Below, in pieces: positions 50,198 through 59,256 of a DNA stretch of 64,000 nt. The DNA is from Arenibacter algicola (lineage in GTDB: Bacteria > Bacteroidota > Bacteroidia > Flavobacteriales > Flavobacteriaceae), in NCBI RefSeq assembly GCF_000733925.1, contig NZ_JPOO01000003.1, positions 620,001-684,000 on the forward strand, read 5' to 3'. The notes beneath the pieces are model-generated. The model was not told the DNA's origin. It saw nothing but the letters and a program-made list of their open reading frames with translations, and ran no database searches. Positions within the stretch are counted from its first letter, which is position 1. Each line of letters opens with the position of its first letter. A program made the position numbers and the translations under genes.

Positions 50198-52402
50198 CTA
50201 CTCGGCTTGCGGAGCACTAATGGCTTCTACATACCTACCTGCCCAGTAGGGTAACAGATAGATATAGGGGGCATATTCCCGTTTGCCATCACTTCCTCCA
50301 TTGTTCCTATAGGCCCCATTGTGCAAATGAAGCGTCCGCTCGTCACCGGGCAACACCTCGGTATAGGTCTGGCTTCGGAAATTAGGGGCTATTTTAGTCA
50401 GGTCCTTCCTGTGGTCGTTATCAATTTTCCAATCTATAAGATCCATGGGGAACTCACGTAACCACCAGGCGGATTCTTCACTATCTATATTTTGCCCTCC
50501 GGTAAGTGCAAAAAGATAATTCCATAGCGGATTTTTTTCGGAGCGTTCCACTTCCCAATGACTTTTTGCCGCATTAAAGTGTGCTGCTTTTTGTTCTTCC
50601 GTAAAAGAATAATTAACAAATCCGGGGATGGTCAAAAAATACATTTCATCATCGGAATGGTTCCATTTATTGCTTAAGTCCTCTCCTTCTACAAAACCGA
50701 TGACCGTAGCCGGTCTGTTGGCATTCTCATCATAGCCATATTTTTTTATCAGCTTTTCGGCCCCCTTCTTATATTTTTTGTCTTTTGTAAAATGATAGGC
50801 GGTTTGCAGAAAAGATAGAATAAGGGTGGAATTTAGTCTACGATCCCCTACATTGATCGGGAAGCTATTTACGTATTCCGGATTCCATTTTCCCCAAGCG
50901 GTAGGCTTTCCGTTCCAATCCATTAAGTACCAATCGTTGTCCATAATATGGTCCATCTCAATTTTTATTTGATGTATGGCCCTATCACGCCATTCCTTAT
51001 CCGGTGCCAATTCGGCAAAAAGTGCATATACGAAAAAATGTCCGCAGGATTCATCGCTACTGGTGGTGGACTTCCACCTCCAAAGTTCATCGTCCGATAA
51101 CTGCCAGATCCGTCCGTTTTCTTTCTCCCATTGCTGTCTCCACTCTTCAGAAAATCCGTTGGCGTGTAGCCCCACTTCATAGCCATCCCTTTCAAAAGAC
51201 CTTGCCGGAAACCCTTTTAGATCGGGAAGTGCCGTCAACCTCTCCATAGCCTCAAACGCTTCGTAGGCATTTTGCTTGGCATCTTCGGACTTGGTTACCG
51301 CATATCTAAACAATTCCCCTGCCAAGTACATGGATGTCCATAATCCATCATTATCGGTATCATGAAAATAGCCTGTGGCAAGATCGCCCGGAGTTCTCAT
51401 GGCCAGATCGGAGGTAAAACCGTAGCGAATATGACGTAAGCGTTGAATTTCTTGAAAATACTCAGCTTTTTGCGCCAATGTCATAGGTTCAAAATCTATT
51501 TTGCTCATCCCCTTTTGGGTCAAGACCAGTACACTTCCATCAGGACCTTCTGCAATATCGGCCACATGATCGTCTACCAACCATCGCTTTGAAGCGTAAT
51601 AATCGTACTTGCCATCTACACGTAATTTAAAGGCGCCTTTGGTTGAGCCAAACCATAGGTTACCGCGAATGTTGTTTACACTGGTAATTTCTGTCCAAGG
51701 TAGTTTTTGGTCCAATTTATTCAAGGTAAATGTTTTACGGTCCAATAGCTGAATGCCGTTGGTAGTCCCTAAAACAATAGTGTCCTCAAATAAACTGAAT
51801 GCCGTTAAATCATTACCGTCAAACACCTTTTTTGCCGTCTTCAAAACACTGTCCACTTGGTACAATCCTTCTGCCGTTAAAAGCAAAAACTGACCGGAAT
51901 TAGGGTCGTATTGAACGGATATCGGATTTAGGCTTTCGATGGAAGACCTCCAAACCTCTTGGTTGTTCTTAAAAATAGCTAAATTGCCCTCTCCTGCTAC
52001 CAAGGTCAAAAAATCTGGACCCATACCCATCGCCTTGGGAGCTTCTATACCGTGGTTGATATATAACTTGCCCGCCCATGCATTGCTTAAAACCGCCTTC
52101 TCCGTTAGATAAACAAACTGACCTTGGTACTCCGTCAATGCAACAATATTCATATCGAGCAAAGGTCGATATTGAACATCTTGTCGAAGATTTTTTTCAT
52201 ATGGGAGCATTAGGCCTTGACTACTGAGAACTTTAATGGCCTTATTTCTATCACTGCCTATTTGAAGCAAATTCACATTCCCCTCGCCCTCTTTCAAGGA
52301 GAATTTATCAGCACTATCTTGAAGAAATCGCTGATCGGCGACCGTTTGTGCCTGGGTTCCAAAACCCACTAGTAAACAAAACCCTAAGAATAATTTTTTC
52401 AT
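50198..52402 (-). CDS. Secreted propeller/helical-barrel protein of unknown function
   Basis: 734 residues. Signal peptide MKKLFLGFCLLVGFGTQAQ. The first half (about 40-310) contains repeats of a beta-propeller (LTLVAGEGNLAIFKNNQEVW, FDGNDLTAFSLFEDTIVLG, NIRGNLWFGSTKGAFKL), like the periplasmic sensor propeller of hybrid two-component proteins. The second half (about 320-734) looks like an (alpha/alpha)6 helical barrel seen in glycoside hydrolases and related enzymes (DTDNDGLWTSMYLAGELFRYAV, DESCGHFFVYALFAELAP, RRLNSTLILSFLQTAYHFTKD). Acidic residues suitable for catalysis are present but I cannot assign them. A sugar-related role is a guess. Confidence 0.75.
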   Translation of the reverse strand: MKKLFLGFCLLVGFGTQAQTVADQRFLQDSADKFSLKEGEGNVNLLQIGSDRNKAIKVLSSQGLMLPYEKNLRQDVQYRPLLDMNIVALTEYQGQFVYLTEKAVLSNAWAGKLYINHGIEAPKAMGMGPDFLTLVAGEGNLAIFKNNQEVWRSSIESLNPISVQYDPNSGQFLLLTAEGLYQVDSVLKTAKKVFDGNDLTAFSLFEDTIVLGTTNGIQLLDRKTFTLNKLDQKLPWTEITSVNNIRGNLWFGSTKGAFKLRVDGKYDYYASKRWLVDDHVADIAEGPDGSVLVLTQKGMSKIDFEPMTLAQKAEYFQEIQRLRHIRYGFTSDLAMRTPGDLATGYFHDTDNDGLWTSMYLAGELFRYAVTKSEDAKQNAYEAFEAMERLTALPDLKGFPARSFERDGYEVGLHANGFSEEWRQQWEKENGRIWQLSDDELWRWKSTTSSDESCGHFFVYALFAELAPDKEWRDRAIHQIKIEMDHIMDNDWYLMDWNGKPTAWGKWNPEYVNSFPINVGDRRLNSTLILSFLQTAYHFTKDKKYKKGAEKLIKKYGYDENANRPATVIGFVEGEDLSNKWNHSDDEMYFLTIPGFVNYSFTEEQKAAHFNAAKSHWEVERSEKNPLWNYLFALTGGQNIDSEESAWWLREFPMDLIDWKIDNDHRKDLTKIAPNFRSQTYTEVLPGDERTLHLHNGAYRNNGGSDGKREYAPYIYLLPYWAGRYVEAISAPQAE

Positions 52403-52797
52403 ATATTATATCAATTATAGAATTGATAAAAATAAAAGTATGTGGGCGAAGTAGTATCACTATTCTTGATGAATACCTATAGAATATTAACCTATGTAGT
52501 TTTTAACAATTTAAGTGTTCCGAAGAAAGTTATTATGCATATGGGCTATGTCTTGAAACAGGCAATAAAGCAACTACGTGTAATTATATACGTATATTAT
52601 GGATAGATTATGTTTATTCTGAAAATCGTGATTCCGGAACTAGTGATAATTATGGCCGGGATTTTGTCTAGGGCATTAGAAATCTATCTGATACTATGCT
52701 AAAATTCCATGCATTTAAATGATACATGCCACAGTGGCTCTTATAAAGTCGACTAAGGGAAACAACAACCACTGCCTTAATTTGAATATGCTGGACC
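52403..52797. other. Gene-free stretch
   Basis: AT-rich; presumably holds the promoter of the propeller gene. Nothing else could be recognised. Confidence 0.5.
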
Positions 52798-53316
52798 TCA
52801 TACCAACTTTTGGTTTTCAATTTCAGCAAACAGCACCATATAATTGTGTCCTTTTTCTTGAACACATTGAGGACAATAGGCATAATGCACAAAATACCGC
52901 TTAGCCTTTTTGTTTTTACTGCCCAAATAGATGTCCATTTCCTTCATAAATTTTGGTATGGCATTATAGTCACCATCAAACACCTTGCTCATGAATGTTC
53001 CGGTAAGGGAAATGTTTTTTGCTTCGGGCACTTTAGCCATTACCGATAAATATATTTCGGATTTAAACGGATGTGGATCCGCGAACAGGACCAAAATATC
53101 TTCCTTGTTGGGGTCTAATTTATTGGAGTCTTCGGCGAGCTTGTTCATCCTACTAATCTGCTTGCCTATCATTGGTGGAAAAGGAATGTGAAAAAAGGTA
53201 GGTACGGATGCCTTTATAAATGGTTTGTTATCCCAATTGAAGGTTTTTTCATCCCATTTTTCAGTACTAAAGGTAGGGCAGCATTCCTCTACTTTTTGTG
53301 GAGCTACGGTTTTCAT
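52798..53316 (-). CDS. Conserved cytoplasmic protein of unknown function
   Basis: 172 residues, no signal peptide. Notable parts: CCPTFSTEKWDEKTFNWDNKPFIKASVPTFFHIPFPPMIG near the N-terminus, VLFADPHPFKSEIYLSVMAKVP and the C-terminal YAYCPQCVQEKGHNYMVLFAEI. The last motif recalls GyrI-like small-molecule-binding proteins, and homologues are often annotated as hydrolases; I consider the function unknown. Cysteines C13, C14 and the CPQC pair could bind a metal. Confidence 0.7.
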   Translation of the reverse strand: MKTVAPQKVEECCPTFSTEKWDEKTFNWDNKPFIKASVPTFFHIPFPPMIGKQISRMNKLAEDSNKLDPNKEDILVLFADPHPFKSEIYLSVMAKVPEAKNISLTGTFMSKVFDGDYNAIPKFMKEMDIYLGSKNKKAKRYFVHYAYCPQCVQEKGHNYMVLFAEIENQKLV

Positions 53317-53670
53317 ATTATTTTAATTTTTTATGTATCTTTTTAGTTTATAAAATCCCAAAAACTCTATTCCCCATGGCACAAACAGCATCTTGCCTAA
53401 AGCTGATATAAGATCCAACTTTTAGGCCGGTTCATTTTTGGGATCGATTCTTAAGTATAGATTAATATAGACCTAATACCGGTAATGGACAATGATATTC
53501 ATCATACCGGAGATAAGGTTTTAGACTTGGCGCTCCCCTCCTACTTTAGTCCCGCTTAACAGCTATACCAACCTTGATCCATAAAAAATAACCCCATACC
53601 AAAACCACAAAAGCGCTTACCATAGGATGGATAAGCGCTTTTTTTATTAAAAGAATATGTACTATATAAA
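53317..53670. other. Intergenic stretch with one strong hairpin
   Basis: No gene seen. Holds the hairpin at 53610-53641. Confidence 0.55.
53610..53648. terminator. Hairpin terminator near the DUF6515 gene end
   Basis: AAAGCGCTTA (53610-53619) pairs with TAAGCGCTTT (53632-53641), 10-bp perfect stem, T run on the plus strand and TTTTG on the minus strand. It lies 30 bp after the DUF6515 stop. Confidence 0.75.
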
Positions 53671-54255
53671 CTATTCCAAATCTATAATCCCAACAACTTC
53701 ATAGGCCCTAGTACCATCTAGCTGTACTTTTTCATATAGAATATTACCGTACTCGTAATACGTCTGTCCATCTATGGTAACTCTTTCATAATCTTCCGGG
53801 AGCTCATAGACAATAGTCCCTATTTCCGGCTCTACCACTTCATATTCATTCCCTATCTGGGTATAAAAAGTGCCCGCCACAACAAAGTACATATGATTAT
53901 TAAAATGAATTCTGCGATAATTGGCAGGTAAGGTATTTATTCTAAATCCTATTTTGGGGGCGATTACAATGTAGCGCCCTCTGGAATAGGTATAGAACCT
54001 GTTATTGGAATAGTAGTAATTTTGCCCCTGATACTTCACCACTTTTCTGTTGGGTACGGTTCTTACGGAAACAACCTTCCTGGTCGGGGTTCTATAAACC
54101 ACTCGCTTACTGGACACCCTATTTGGTGTTTTTTTAGTTACCGTTCTGGTAGTTTTGGTGGTGGTAGTTCGTGTACGGGTCTGGGCCGTACCCAAATACA
54201 TAAATCCTATAAGTAATATGGATAAAATGAAATATGTTTTGCTATTTGTTTTCAT
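53671..54255 (-). CDS. DUF6515 family exported protein
   Basis: 194 residues. Signal peptide (MKTNSKTYFILSILLIGFMYLGTAQ), then a Thr/Arg-rich basic linker (TRTRTTTTKTTRTVTKK), then the DUF6515 pattern YYYSNNRFYTYSRGRYIVIAPKIGFRINTLPANYRRIHFN, YFVVAGTFYTQIGNEYEVVEPEIGTIVYELP and a third related strand block (VTIDGQTYYEYGNILYEKV). The three Tyr-rich blocks look like repeated beta-hairpins. Role unknown; a cell-envelope protein. Confidence 0.85.
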   Translation of the reverse strand: MKTNSKTYFILSILLIGFMYLGTAQTRTRTTTTKTTRTVTKKTPNRVSSKRVVYRTPTRKVVSVRTVPNRKVVKYQGQNYYYSNNRFYTYSRGRYIVIAPKIGFRINTLPANYRRIHFNNHMYFVVAGTFYTQIGNEYEVVEPEIGTIVYELPEDYERVTIDGQTYYEYGNILYEKVQLDGTRAYEVVGIIDLE

Positions 54256-54562
54256 AGGTCATAAAATTTAAAAAGGTTAAACTTTAATTTATACTTTCAC
54301 TCCTTTGACCTGAATTTTCAATTTTGGTTTAATCCCTATAAAAGCCATTTATCGAATATTGGACAAAATGATATTAATTCTCGACAAGGACCGTATTTGG
54401 AGGGACAACAATATGTCTTCTGTAAAATGCAGTCCATTACTTTAAATTGGTGCTTATTAAGATATGATTGCCCCTTCTCCTACCCTAAGCTTAATTTGAG
54501 TTCGTTCCAAAAAAACCGTATCTTGGTAGTTGCTATGCATGCATAGCAAAAATCTCAAAAAA
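54256..54562. other. Intergenic stretch between divergent genes
   Basis: AT-rich promoter region between the DUF6515 gene and the reductase gene; no RNA or other gene recognised. Confidence 0.5.
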
Positions 54563-56590
54563 ATGACCGAGTATAAACATATTTTCGAACCCTTGGATTT
54601 AGGATTTACCACCCTTAAAAACCGTATTCTAATGGGTTCTATGCATACAGGATTGGAAGAGAAGAAGAACGGCCTGGAAAAAATAGCAGCCTATTATGCA
54701 GAACGGGCCAAAGGTGGTGTTGGCTTGATCGTTTCCGGTGGAATTGCCCCTAACGTACAAGGTTGGACGGCCCCCTTTTCGGCACGCATGAGCACCAAAA
54801 AACACGCAAAGCACCATAAGGTAATTACAGAGGCAGTACACAGGGAAGGCGGTAAAATATGCATGCAAATTTTGCATTCCGGACGATACGGCTATCATCC
54901 ATTTGCGGTGGCACCCTCGGCCATAAAATCGCCCATTACCCCTTTTAAACCTTTTAAACTAAAACCCTCAGGTATAAAACGTACGATCCGCGATTTTGTA
55001 AATTCTGCAAAAATGGCAAAAATGGCAGGTTATGATGGCGTGGAAATCATGGGATCGGAAGGGTATCTGATCAACCAATTTATTGCGGAGAGGACAAATA
55101 AGCGCACTGACGAATATGGCGGATTTTATGAAAACAGAATGCGTTTACCCATAACCTTGGTGAAACAGACCCGCGAAGCGGTAGGCAGGGAGTTTATCAT
55201 CATCTACCGTTTGTCCATGCTGGATCTGGTGGAAAAAGGAAGCAGTTGGCAAGAAGTGGTAGCCCTGGGCAAGGAAATTGAAAAAGCCGGTGCCACTATT
55301 ATAAATACAGGAATTGGTTGGCACGAAGCGCGAATACCAACTATTGCAACATCCGTACCCAGAGCTGCCTTTAGCTGGGTGACGAAAAAAATGAAGGAAG
55401 AAATTTCCATTCCCCTAATTACTTCCAATAGAATAAATATGCCGGAAACCGCTGAAAAAGTATTGGCGGAAGGTCATGCAGATATGATTTCCATGGCCCG
55501 CCCTTTTTTGGCAGATCCCGAATGGGTAAATAAGGCTGCAGCAAATAAAGCTGACGAAATAAATACCTGCATCGGCTGTAATCAAGCCTGTTTGGACCAT
55601 GTTTTTGTACAAAAAGTAGCCAGTTGCTTGGTGAATCCAAGGGCATGTCATGAAACCGAACTAAATTATCTTCCTGCCGAAAAAAAGAAAAAAATTGCTG
55701 TTGTAGGCGCCGGTCCTGCAGGATTGGCTGCAGCAACCATAGCGGCACAGCGCGGACATGAGGTGACCCTATTTGATGCTGACAAGGAGATTGGGGGACA
55801 ATTCAATATGGCAAAACAAATTCCTGGAAAGGAAGAATTCTATGAAACCATTCGGTATTTTAATAAGCAATTGGAATTACACCAGGTAACTGTAAAATTA
55901 AACACTCTGGTAACTACGAATGATTTAAAGTATGGGAATTTTGATGAGGTTATATTGGCTACGGGAATAAAACCAAGAACTCCAAAAATTGAAGGGATAG
56001 ATCATCCCAAAGTGCTGAGCTATATTGATGTTTTAAAGTTAAAAAAGCCAGTGGGCAAACGTGTTGCCGTTATTGGTGCAGGGGGGATTGGTTTTGATGT
56101 GTCCGAATATTTGTCGCACGAAGGTGAAAGCACCTCCTTAAATATTGACGCTTGGCTAAAGGAATGGGGAATTGACAAAACCTTGGAAGCTCGAAGTGGC
56201 ATTGAAGGTGTAGAAGCCAAAATTCCTGAGTCACCAAGGGAAATTTTCATGTTCAAGCGCAGCAAAGGCAAGTTTGGCGGTGGCCTGGGCAAAACTACCG
56301 GTTGGATACATCGTACTAGTTTGAAGAATAAAAAAGTACAGTTTATCAACCAGGTGCAGTATACCAAAATTGAGGATGATGGCCTGCATTATATACAAAA
56401 TGGCGAGCCAAAAGTATTGGCGGTAGATAATATTATCATTTGTGCAGGACAATTGCCACTTAAGGACCTGTTGCAACCCCTGGAGGCACAAGGGTTAAAA
56501 GTACATGTAGTTGGAGGGGCGGATTTGGCGGCCGAATTGGATGCAAAACGTGCTATAGATCAAGCCAGTAGGTTAGTTGCAATAATTTAA
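54563..56590 (+). CDS. NADH:flavin oxidoreductase / 2,4-dienoyl-CoA reductase-like
   Basis: 675 residues from ATG 54563 (MTEYKHIFEPLDLGFTTLKNRI); the frame opens 11 codons earlier. Same length and layout as E. coli FadH. N-terminal old-yellow-enzyme TIM barrel binding FMN (about 1-340, LMGSMHTGLEE, MQILHSGRYGYH, GYDGVEIMGSEGYLINQF, NKRTDEYGG). 4Fe-4S cluster cysteines CIGCNQAC and SCLVNPRAC (about 340-370). FAD domain VVGAGPAGLAAATIAAQRGHEVTLFD and NAD(P) domain VAVIGAGGIGFDVSEYL. It likely reduces enoyl-CoA or another activated alkene; the true substrate is uncertain. Single-gene unit. Confidence 0.93.
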   Translation: MTEYKHIFEPLDLGFTTLKNRILMGSMHTGLEEKKNGLEKIAAYYAERAKGGVGLIVSGGIAPNVQGWTAPFSARMSTKKHAKHHKVITEAVHREGGKICMQILHSGRYGYHPFAVAPSAIKSPITPFKPFKLKPSGIKRTIRDFVNSAKMAKMAGYDGVEIMGSEGYLINQFIAERTNKRTDEYGGFYENRMRLPITLVKQTREAVGREFIIIYRLSMLDLVEKGSSWQEVVALGKEIEKAGATIINTGIGWHEARIPTIATSVPRAAFSWVTKKMKEEISIPLITSNRINMPETAEKVLAEGHADMISMARPFLADPEWVNKAAANKADEINTCIGCNQACLDHVFVQKVASCLVNPRACHETELNYLPAEKKKKIAVVGAGPAGLAAATIAAQRGHEVTLFDADKEIGGQFNMAKQIPGKEEFYETIRYFNKQLELHQVTVKLNTLVTTNDLKYGNFDEVILATGIKPRTPKIEGIDHPKVLSYIDVLKLKKPVGKRVAVIGAGGIGFDVSEYLSHEGESTSLNIDAWLKEWGIDKTLEARSGIEGVEAKIPESPREIFMFKRSKGKFGGGLGKTTGWIHRTSLKNKKVQFINQVQYTKIEDDGLHYIQNGEPKVLAVDNIIICAGQLPLKDLLQPLEAQGLKVHVVGGADLAAELDAKRAIDQASRLVAII

Positions 56591-56749
56591 CCCTTTAAAT
56601 AGAAGTAACTTTTAATCTTAAGGTGTTCTGTTCTTTTTTGTATGGCCCCAAAAAGAACCATGGCCGAACAATAAAGGCGGGGTTCGTTTGCCTATCTCAT
56701 TTCAATGCCCCCACGGACTTTGAAATGCTGACTAAATAATTAAAAAGAG

Positions 56750-57529
56750 CTATTCGGTCAAATTTGCCTTAAACCAGAAGTCGATCGTAACTTCTTCGGA
56801 TCGTTGATCCTGTTGTGGTAGACCGCCACCTAGGCCTCCACCCTTGGGACCACCACCTTGGCCTCCTCCTCTGGGACCACCACCTTGACCGCGGCCTTGA
56901 CCTACTCCTCCAAAGCTGATATTTGAACCTTTGTTTTCAGTATCCCTTTCCATTTTTGGGGTTACCACACCTATAGACATTTTTGAAAAATCAATACCGC
57001 CATCGGCTATGCGCTGTTTTGGCATCTTAAGATAATATCGCAATATTTTACCTTCTTCCTCATAATTGTAACTAATGGAGATACCCAATTTATTAAGATC
57101 AAGATGAAATTCTTCTTCGTAATCATTCTTAATATAATTGGCTTTTTTTGGCATAGCATCCAGCATAAATAAAATATCAGGTCCTTCATGATCAACTTCT
57201 TCTTTTTTCCCGCTGTTGCCCCTGTCCCTATCATTTCTTCCTTCTGATCTTTATAGCGGTTCCATTTCTAAAGGATATTGAACGGACACTTTCTTTTTTT
57301 TCTTCCCCTTGACATCAAAATAAACATAGAATCCACGGTGCAACATAGCAAGCATAGTGGATTGATCGTCAGTACTAAGTTGCACATAAATGTTTTCTGT
57401 ATCCATAGAACTATTATATTCAATATGGTCTTCGGTATTTTCCTTTGGAGATTGAGCATGACTTATTGAAAATGCAAACAACCCTATAACACAAAGCGAT
57501 AGTCTAATCCTATTAAAAATAAACCTCAT
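56750..57529 (-). pseudogene. Exported protein gene interrupted by one in-frame stop
   Basis: From ATG 57529 the frame encodes a signal peptide (MRFIFNRIRLSLCVIGLFAFSISHA) and 92 residues (ENIYVQLSTDDQSTMLAMLHRGFYVYFDVKGKKKK), then TAA at 57251-57253. The same frame continues without another stop for 166 codons: RSEGRNDRDRGNSGKKEEVDHEGPD, LDAMPKKANYIKNDYEEEF, LGISISYNYEEEGKILRYYLKMPK and a Gly/Pro-rich tail (GQGRGQGGGPRGGG), ending VTIDFWFKANLTE. The continuity of sense and composition shows one 259-residue gene split by a single nonsense change. The second part alone can start at ATG 57166 but would lack a signal. Function unknown. Confidence 0.75.
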
Positions 57530-57883
57530 TGTTTTTTACTTCTATTTATTAGTAATTGGAACAAACCTAATGAATAACAAAAGGCGATTTTTGTACTTTC
57601 TGCCAATAGGGATTAGTTTGAAGCGAATTAGGTTTTTTTTCCTGGGAGTCCAATTTTATATCTTTTACGGGCAACCCAAAACACTCCTGAAGGTAAATAT
57701 TATTCAAAAGGAAATTTCAATAACTGATTATCAATTATAAATCGGTCGAACTTACATTTCTTAACATTTTTAAAGAGTATTTTATATTTTATTTAGAATA
57801 AATTAAAAATAATCGCCATTTTATTAGGAATTATGCAAAAAATTGTTAAATTATAAGTTATAACTAATAATTAAAACAAATAT
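57530..57883. other. Leader region of rpoD
   Basis: AT-rich, 350 bp, no gene. It must hold the promoter and a long leader of the sigma factor gene, but no consensus element stood out. Confidence 0.5.
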
Positions 57884-58744
57884 ATGAGGCAACTTAAGAT
57901 CACGAAACAAATTACAAACAGAGACACCAAATCCTTAGAAAAGTATTTTCAAGAAATATCAAAAATTGAATTGATTACCCCAGATGAGGAGGCGGAACTG
58001 GCCAGAAGAATTCGTGAAGGAGATCAAATTGCCCTTAATAAATTAGTAAATGCCAATTTACGTTTTGTGGTTTCTGCTGCAAAACAATATCAAGGTAAGG
58101 GCTTACGCCTTTCCGACCTAATTAACGAAGGAAATATTGGCTTGGTCAAGGCGGCCCAACGTTTTGACGAAACCAGAGGTTTTAAATTTATCTCTTATGC
58201 CGTTTGGTGGATCAGACAATCTATTTTACAAGCGATGTCCGAACATTCACGTATGGTACGATTGCCCCTAAATAAAATTGGTGAAATAAGTAAAATAAAC
58301 AAGGTATTCTCTGCCTTGGAACAAACCTTTCAGCGCCCTCCCAGTGCCGTAGAAATTGCTAGAGAGCTCGACATGAGTCCCACTCAGGTAAAATTGGCGA
58401 TTAAAAATTCCGGAAAGCATTTATCTATGGACGCTCCTTTTGAAGAAGGGGATTCATTCAATTTATACAATGTTATAAAATCGAAAGAGTCCAACAGTCC
58501 AGATACCAAAATGATGAGAGACTCCCTTAGAACGGATATTGAAATGGTATTAAAAACGCTTCCCTGTAGGGAAAGTGAAATTATACGCCTCTACTATGGT
58601 ATTGGGGAACGTAACCCAAAAAGCCTGAGCGAAATTGGAGAACTCTTTGATATTACTAGGGAACGTGTACGGCAAATTAGGGAAAAGGCCTTACGGATCC
58701 TACAAAGCAAATCCCGTAACCAAATATTAAAGGCGTATTTGTAA
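57884..58744 (+). CDS. rpoD: RNA polymerase primary sigma factor RpoD/SigA
   Basis: 286 residues, the short primary sigma factor typical of Bacteroidota (no region 1.1 or long non-conserved region). Region 1.2 KSLEKYFQEISKIELITPDEEAELARRIREGD, region 2 (LVNANLRFVVSAAKQYQGKGLRLSDLINEGNIGLVKAAQRFDETRGFKFISYAVWWIRQSI), region 3, and region 4 helix-turn-helix ESEIIRLYYGIG...LSEIGELFDITRERVRQIREKALR. It reads the TAnnTTTG-type promoters, which fits the promoter matches found in this window. Start ATG 57884. Stand-alone gene with a terminator. Confidence 0.98.
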   Translation: MRQLKITKQITNRDTKSLEKYFQEISKIELITPDEEAELARRIREGDQIALNKLVNANLRFVVSAAKQYQGKGLRLSDLINEGNIGLVKAAQRFDETRGFKFISYAVWWIRQSILQAMSEHSRMVRLPLNKIGEISKINKVFSALEQTFQRPPSAVEIARELDMSPTQVKLAIKNSGKHLSMDAPFEEGDSFNLYNVIKSKESNSPDTKMMRDSLRTDIEMVLKTLPCRESEIIRLYYGIGERNPKSLSEIGELFDITRERVRQIREKALRILQSKSRNQILKAYL

Positions 58745-58771
58745 GAGAACATAAGCCGCATCATATAATTT

Positions 58772-58800
58772 AAAGCCGACACCAAAAAGTCGGCTTTCCT
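58772..58800 (+). terminator. Rho-independent terminator of rpoD
   Basis: AAAGCCGAC (58772-58780), loop ACCAAAAA, GTCGGCTTT (58789-58797), T-rich tail; 28 bp after the stop. Confidence 0.88.
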
Positions 58801-58995
58801 TATTATGACCTCTTCCTAATCCTTGTTGCTCCCTATATTCCAGGGCTTAAAACGGTAAGCCTATTTTCCCAGTTTTCCCAATGCAATAATTATGAGCCTA
58901 ATTAACAAGGTTCGATTAAAAATGGTTATCTTTAAGACAATCAATTATTTAGCATCCATTGTACATAATTAATCAGTAATAAATCAATATCTATT

Positions 58996-59229
58996 ATGGG
59001 CCGATTAAAAGAACTAAAATACCTTACTTTGGTCATGCTCCTATTTGGTTTTGTTGCAACCGCTTCATTGAGCTCATGCAGGGAAACAAAAAAAGAGGAC
59101 AAGACCGAACAGCAAGAAGAGCAGATGACAGAAGAGGAGTCCGTTCATGAGGAACATCCCACTGAGGGTGGCGACGAACACCCCAAAACCGAAGGGGACG
59201 AACATCCTACGGATTCCGATCCAGAATAG
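58996..59229 (+). CDS. Small acidic lipoprotein
   Basis: 77 residues. Signal with lipobox (LTLVMLLFGFVATASLSSC, Cys then R). The mature part is almost all Glu, Asp, His, Lys and Thr with three GDEHP/GGDEHP units (EHPTEGGDEHPKTEGDEHPTD), a candidate metal-binding tail. No family recognised. Own promoter region and convergence with the next gene. Confidence 0.7.
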   Translation: MGRLKELKYLTLVMLLFGFVATASLSSCRETKKEDKTEQQEEQMTEEESVHEEHPTEGGDEHPKTEGDEHPTDSDPE

Positions 59230-59256
59230 GCTTTTTATATCAATGAGCGATCATGC

